A stretch of 7,032 nt of DNA from Thermoplasmata archaeon (GTDB taxonomy: Archaea; Thermoplasmatota; Thermoplasmata; RBG-16-68-12; JAGMCJ01). The DNA is taken from NCBI GenBank assembly GCA_023129265.1, contig JAGMCJ010000192.1, positions 1-7,032 on the forward strand. The letters run 5' to 3'. Below, piece by piece: positions 4,401-7,032 of the stretch. Under the pieces are notes generated by a model. That model was not told the DNA's origin. It saw only the letters and a program-made list of their open reading frames with translations, and did not search any database. The position numbers and the translations under genes are program-made. Numbering within the stretch: position 1 is the first letter of the stretch; each line of letters opens with the position of its first letter.

Positions 4401-7032
4401 CAGGTGAGTGATCGCACCTACACCTGGAACGTCGGGACCGTTCAGCCCGGTTCGGGAGGTTCGATAACCCTTGTCGTCGAGGTCGACGCGGGAACGCCCG
4501 ACGAGACAGTGCTCACGAACACCGGCACACTGGACTACGACGATGCGAATGGGAACCCCCTGCCTCAGCAAACCGATACGGCTGAAACGACGGTCACTGC
4601 GCCCATAATGTCCCTCTCCAAGACGGCCGACGTGGAGTACGCCGACCCAGGGGACAGCATTGTCTACACGATATCCTACTATAACCATGGCACCGGTGTC
4701 GCCACCGATGTGACAATCGTGGATACGATTCCATCCGATACCACCTTCCAGAGCGCCTCACCTTCACCGGATAACGAGAACGGCGATGTTCTGACTTGGT
4801 ATGTGGGGATTGTGGACGCCGACTCAGGCGGAACGATAACCATCACCGTGACTGTGGATGCATACACACCCGATGAGACAGTTCTCAACAACACCGTCAC
4901 ACTTGATTATGACGACGCAAACGGGAATCCCTACGATCAGCTCTCAGACTTTGCGGTAACGTTCACAACGGCCCCGATCATGACCGTGACAAAGGTGGCC
5001 GACGTGGAATACGCCGATCCTGGCGATATCATCATGTACACTATCACGTACACGAACTCTGGAACAGGATCTGCCACTGATGTCGTTATCGAGGACACGA
5101 TACCCCCAGAGACCACGTTCCAGAATTCCAATCCCACATACACATCCAAGAGCGGAGACACGTACACGTGGGAAATAGGGACCGTCGGTCCGGGCGTTAC
5201 TGGGCACATCTACATCAACGTGACAGTGGATGCAGGTACCCCAGATCAGACCGTGATGACCAACTTCGTCGTTCTGAACTATGAGGACAACAACAGCAAT
5301 GAGCAGCCGGAAGAGGACGACAGTGTGGATGTGACAGTCACTGCACCTGTCATGACCATAAACAAGGTTGCGGATGTGGCCACGGCCGATCCCGGTGATT
5401 ACATAGAGTACACAATTACGTATGAGAACACAGGGACAGGCGATGCCACCGACGTGACGATAGTGGACACGATTCCAGCGGAGACCACATTCATCGATTC
5501 GGATCCTGACTATACGTCTCAGAGCGGAGACATCTACACATGGGAGGTTGGCGATGTCGGAGCAGGTGATAGCGGGACCATTTTGGTTACCGTTCAGGTC
5601 GATGTCGGAACTCCTGATGGTACAGTCTTGACAAACACCGTCGTTCTGAGCTATGACGATGCCAATGGGAACCCGATTCCCGATGAGTCCGACAGTGTGG
5701 ACGTTACGGTCACGGCTCCGATAATGACGATCAGCAAGTCCGCGGATGTCAGTACCGCCGACCCAGGCGATTCCATTACATACACGATTGAATATGAGAA
5801 CACTGGAAGCGGACAGGCCACAGGCGTTGTGGTCAAAGACACAATCCCAGAGGACACGACATTCGAATCCTCCAATCCCGCCTACGATGATGTTCAGGGA
5901 GACACGTACATCTGGAGCATCGGCGATGTTGGCCCGTACAGCAGCGGAACGATAACCGTTGTTGTAACTGTCGATGTCGGAACTCCTGATGGTACTGTCC
6001 TCACGAACAGCGTGACGTTGGACTACGACGATGCCAATGGGAACCCGTACCCGCAGGAAAGCGACTCCGTGGATGTTACTGTAACGGCTCCGATAGTGTC
6101 GTTCAGTAAGTCCGTCGACAAGAGCCAGGCGAATCCTGGTGATACCCTTGTCTACACGCTTTCCTATGAAAACACCGGAACTGGCTGGACAACCGGCATT
6201 GTCGTGAATGACACGATACCGGAGGATACAACCTTTGTCAGCTCTGACCCAGACTACGACTACAACGACGGGGATTTCTACTCGTGGAATGTTGGAAGCC
6301 TTGGCCCTGGAGCAAGTGGAACGATAACGATTACCGTGACCGTGGATGCCTACACTCCTGACGGGACAACTCTTCTCAACACAGCGACTCTCGACTATGC
6401 GGATGCAAATGGTAATTACTATCCGCAACTGAGTGACGATGCGGAAACAACAGTCACCGGACCCGTGATGACTATCGTGAAGTCCGCCGATGTCACGAGT
6501 GCTGATCCAAGCGATACGATAGTCTACACAATCACGTATGAGAACACAGGAAGTGGCGATGCTACTGATGTAGTCGTGCAGGACACGATTCCCGCAGACA
6601 CCACGTTCGTCAGTGCGAGCCCCTCTCCCGATCAGCAGAATGGCGATGTCTTCACATGGAACATCGGGACCGTAGGAGGGGAGTCAAGTGGAACGATAAC
6701 ACTGACTGTGACCGTTGACGTGGGCACTCCCGATGGTACGCTTCTTCACAATGTCGTGACACTGAACTATGATGATGCGAATGGCAATCCTCAGGATGAG
6801 GAGACCGACTATGCCGATGTGACATGCACCGCCCCTGTCATGACATTCAGCAAGACCGCAGATGTCACCTCAGCTGATCCTGGCGACACTATTGTGTACA
6901 CTTTGACATACATCAACAGTGGAAGCGGTGAGGCAACTCTAGTCGTTGTGAAGGACACGATTCCATCCGATGTGACCTTCGTGAGTTCCGACCCATCCTA
7001 CGACGACGTGAGCGGAGACACATACACCTGGA
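1431..7032 (+). CDS. Giant secreted DUF11-repeat surface protein, 3' end beyond window
   Basis: One open frame of at least 1,867 codons with no stop before the right edge. In order it encodes: a 44-residue charged N-terminal tail ending in RRAR; a hydrophobic export segment at 45-61; a 255-residue beta-rich domain at 62-316 with no family I can name; a divergent DUF11-like unit at 317-439; and, from 440, tandem 124-residue DUF11-like units. The protein is acidic, rich in Thr, Val, Asp and Tyr, and has a single cysteine in the visible part (residue 1799). Family knowledge: DUF11 (Pfam PF01345, 'conserved repeat domain') is an Ig-like beta-sandwich found in tandem in large prokaryotic surface proteins. 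The inferred role is an extended adhesin, stalk or cell-envelope filament; the molecular target is unknown. The ATG at 1431 is the first in-frame start after a stop at 1392-1394. An in-frame ATG at 1476 and a TTG at 1518 are alternatives. A C-terminal anchor would be expected beyond the window. Confidence 0.9.
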   Translation, partial: MPSNGKLAESRFFFGMGEGVQEDAEERVDLRKWTAILKQTRRARSLATVVVLVLGTLVMAAQQQEEGQGDFPEWPNETDWVNYTFDGERVRDWEDKPYETDPTHGPADVNPDAVDIASGVDATGGGPENNPGWYTSVQLYYYDENGDSDNFTNIEDDWMFLRMRVAGDPTHKGKYAYKAYHWDILFEFDYDEWKELVVDLNGGDGYYKFGTVGTFYNNSDTHRYDPDDDWIWRAEASKNSNHYTRVTDIDYGNENESDDQWWIEYMIPVTAFQSDNETQLLGKDTYFLLFFSTSASLTNPLQKDWMGEFVFGEPPNITVAKVAQEEIVSPGDTIHYTIYYNNTGDFLSKYVWVNDTIPAGTTYESAYPAPDSIDGSVIKWYFEDVLPGNYTILLNVTVGIDVGDGTILTNYVYLNFTDSTGGYLDEVWDSVDVLVTGPTMEFSKTASVEYADPGDTITYTLTYSNTGAGTATDVTIVDTIPPETTFVESTPMYDEVDGDTYTWYIGTVLGYTTGYVYIDVTVDAYTEDGTLLVNYATMDFDDVNGNPQDQLDDYANVTVTAPLMTISKVADVEYADPGDTIVYTITYENTKTGTATDVVVEDVIPSYTTLVETDPPYDDFDGTTITWLLGEVTGGSGGTITVTVTVDAFTPDETVLTNLVMLNYDDANGNPYPMESDTATVVVTAPVMSFSKEADVDYADPGDTITYWLNYSNDGTGLATDVTVVDVIPSDTTFISSDPSYTSHDGDTYTWFVGDVSSGSSGTITVVVQVDAGTPDGTELTNYATLDYDDANGNPQPQLDDSTTTLVTAPVMTVTKTADVDFADPGDQIVYSIFYENTGTGWATNVVIQDTIPEHVTFISSDPAFTSVDGRTYTWEIGDVGPSSSDTITITVEVEAGTSDETVLTNYVLLQYQDNNGNDMPDEEDSATVTVTAPVMTFSKTADVDYADPGDEITYTLSYQNVGTGVATDVVVTDTIPEHTTYVSSSPTYDQVSDRTYTWNVGTVQPGSGGSITLVVEVDAGTPDETVLTNTGTLDYDDANGNPLPQQTDTAETTVTAPIMSLSKTADVEYADPGDSIVYTISYYNHGTGVATDVTIVDTIPSDTTFQSASPSPDNENGDVLTWYVGIVDADSGGTITITVTVDAYTPDETVLNNTVTLDYDDANGNPYDQLSDFAVTFTTAPIMTVTKVADVEYADPGDIIMYTITYTNSGTGSATDVVIEDTIPPETTFQNSNPTYTSKSGDTYTWEIGTVGPGVTGHIYINVTVDAGTPDQTVMTNFVVLNYEDNNSNEQPEEDDSVDVTVTAPVMTINKVADVATADPGDYIEYTITYENTGTGDATDVTIVDTIPAETTFIDSDPDYTSQSGDIYTWEVGDVGAGDSGTILVTVQVDVGTPDGTVLTNTVVLSYDDANGNPIPDESDSVDVTVTAPIMTISKSADVSTADPGDSITYTIEYENTGSGQATGVVVKDTIPEDTTFESSNPAYDDVQGDTYIWSIGDVGPYSSGTITVVVTVDVGTPDGTVLTNSVTLDYDDANGNPYPQESDSVDVTVTAPIVSFSKSVDKSQANPGDTLVYTLSYENTGTGWTTGIVVNDTIPEDTTFVSSDPDYDYNDGDFYSWNVGSLGPGASGTITITVTVDAYTPDGTTLLNTATLDYADANGNYYPQLSDDAETTVTGPVMTIVKSADVTSADPSDTIVYTITYENTGSGDATDVVVQDTIPADTTFVSASPSPDQQNGDVFTWNIGTVGGESSGTITLTVTVDVGTPDGTLLHNVVTLNYDDANGNPQDEETDYADVTCTAPVMTFSKTADVTSADPGDTIVYTLTYINSGSGEATLVVVKDTIPSDVTFVSSDPSYDDVSGDTYTW
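1503..1520 (+). promoter_or_regulatory. Possible alternative start: GAGGAG followed by in-frame TTG
   Basis: GAGGAG at 1503-1508 resembles a Shine-Dalgarno sequence and stands 9 nt before an in-frame TTG at 1518-1520. Starting there would give a 15-residue basic n-region before the hydrophobic segment, which is more like a standard signal peptide than the 44-residue tail made from the ATG at 1431. TTG starts are uncommon and the GAGGAG may simply be Glu-Glu codons, so this is only an alternative. Confidence 0.25.
1563..1613 (+). other. Signal peptide or signal anchor (residues 45-61) of the giant surface protein
   Basis: The segment SLATVVVLVLGTLVMAA directly follows the basic cluster KQTRRAR and is followed by the polar stretch QQQEEGQGD. 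This is the n/h/c layout of a Sec signal, with possible cleavage after MA or MAA. No lipobox cysteine is present. If the long N-terminal tail is real, the segment could instead stay uncleaved as a membrane anchor with the rest of the protein outside the cell. Confidence 0.75.
1614..2378 (+). other. Unassigned N-terminal extracellular domain (residues 62-316)
   Basis: This roughly 255-residue region lies between the export segment and the first repeat. It is rich in aromatic and acidic residues. Recognisable stretches are NPDAVDIASGVD, EDDWMFLRMRV, HWDILFEFDYDEWKELVVDL, QWWIEYMIPVTAF and DTYFLLFFSTSASL. The order (an opening 'AVDI' strand, a 'WMFLRMRV' strand, a 'WDILFEFD' strand, then a late 'EYMIPV') recalls DOMON/CBM9-like beta-sandwich ligand-binding domains, but this is only a resemblance by eye. 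It carries seven N-x-S/T sequons and no cysteine. It is the best candidate for the part of the protein that binds something. Confidence 0.6.
2379..2747 (+). repeat. DUF11-like unit 1, divergent founder unit (123 residues)
   Basis: It keeps the core VSPGDTIHYTIYYNNTG, NDTIPAGTTY, the Trp, and TNYVYLNF, but the rest differs strongly from later units. It is one residue shorter, in the loop after the Trp, and the acidic loop reads TDSTGG instead of DDANGN. It has five N-x-S/T sequons of its own. It looks like an older connector between the N-terminal domain and the homogeneous array. Confidence 0.85.
2748..5351 (+). repeat. DUF11-like units 2-8, subfamily with (D/S)V(E/D)(Y/F)ADPGD opening
   Basis: These seven units of exactly 372 bp all open with SVEYADPGD, DVEYADPGD, DVDYADPGD or DVDFADPGD. 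Most end in TAPVM or TAPIM before the next unit. The acidic loop is DDANGNP or DDVNGNP in units 2, 3, 4, 6 and 7, and the variant QDNNGND or EDNNSNE in units 5 and 8. All have Lys5, Asp39, Trp64 and Asn95. Confidence 0.88.
5352..7032 (+). repeat. DUF11-like units 9-13, subfamily with DV(A/S/T)(T/S)ADPGD opening
   Basis: From unit 9 onward the aromatic residue in the opening is lost: DVATADPGD, DVSTADPGD, DKSQANPGD, DVTSADPSD and DVTSADPGD. The 372-bp spacing continues unchanged. Unit 12 has Ser in place of the usual Gly in PGD and contains the only cysteine seen in the protein. Unit 13 ends at its invariant Trp64 where the window stops, so the array certainly goes on. Confidence 0.87.

Larger units (their letters stand above)
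2379..7032 (+). repeat. Tandem array of 13 DUF11-like units (372-bp period), last unit cut by window
   Basis: Unit starts are at 2379, 2748, 3120, 3492, 3864, 4236, 4608, 4980, 5352, 5724, 6096, 6468 and 6840. Unit 1 is 123 residues; units 2 to 12 are each exactly 124 residues; unit 13 stops at its residue 64. Counting each unit from the Met (Val in unit 11) after TAP or TGP, shared positions are Lys5, (A)DPGD at 12-16, Tyr24, Asn26, Asp39-x-Ile-Pro42, TTF or similar at 45-47, Pro52, Trp64, Asn95, and an acidic DDANGNP loop near 102-108. The pattern 'PGDTIxYTxxYxNTGxG...DTIP' is the signature of the DUF11/conserved-repeat family. Units differ at many synonymous and non-synonymous sites, so the array is not freshly duplicated. 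Confidence 0.93.

Noticed and set aside
3711..4688. 325-codon open frame on the minus strand across the repeats
   Set aside because: Same codon-register shadow of the repeat-protein gene as the longer antisense frame; no own start context or motif.
4944..6428. 494-codon open frame on the minus strand across the repeats
   Set aside because: It lies codon-for-codon opposite the sense frame. It stays open only because the sense codons TTA, CTA and TCA, whose complements are stops, are rare and the 372-bp period repeats the same pattern. Its translation has no recognisable motif and it starts at a TTG.
2379..7032. CRISPR array or other non-coding tandem repeat
   Set aside because: The period is 372 bp, the repeats diverge, and changes respect one open reading frame, so this is a protein repeat.

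Overview
The window looks archaeal, probably a euryarchaeal/Thermoplasmatota-type genome of moderate GC content. The reasons are: a dihydroorotate dehydrogenase pair (pyrD, pyrK) with archaeal-style motifs, TATA-like boxes at archaeal distances from the start codons, no convincing Shine-Dalgarno sequences at the main starts, free use of ATA and AGA/AGG codons, and a very long secreted protein built of DUF11-type repeats with many N-glycosylation sequons. The lineage is an inference; no rRNA or other marker gene is present.

Left part (1-1265, minus strand): a pyrimidine-biosynthesis operon. pyrD (catalytic FMN subunit of class 1B dihydroorotate dehydrogenase) comes first, and pyrK (FAD/Fe-S electron-transfer subunit, cut by the left window edge) follows with a 14-bp overlap. 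Together they would oxidise dihydroorotate to orotate and pass the electrons out through flavin and iron-sulfur centres.

Middle (1266-1430): a 165-bp divergent intergenic region. It holds a TATA-like box for pyrD, a TATA-like box for the rightward gene, and an 8-bp direct repeat spaced 20 bp apart between them.

Right part (1431-7032, plus strand): one uninterrupted reading frame of at least 1,867 codons that runs off the right edge. It encodes an N-terminal export/membrane signal, a roughly 255-residue unassigned beta-rich domain, and a tandem array of DUF11-like Ig-fold units. The first unit is divergent (123 residues). The next eleven are each exactly 124 residues (372 bp), and a thirteenth is cut by the window edge. 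The protein is almost certainly displayed on the cell surface as an adhesin, stalk or S-layer-associated filament. It has no evident functional link to pyrD/pyrK; the two transcription units merely diverge. The strongest candidates for something new are the indel-free 124-residue period, an invariant Lys-Asp-Asn set in every complete unit that could form intramolecular isopeptide bonds, and the unassigned N-terminal domain.
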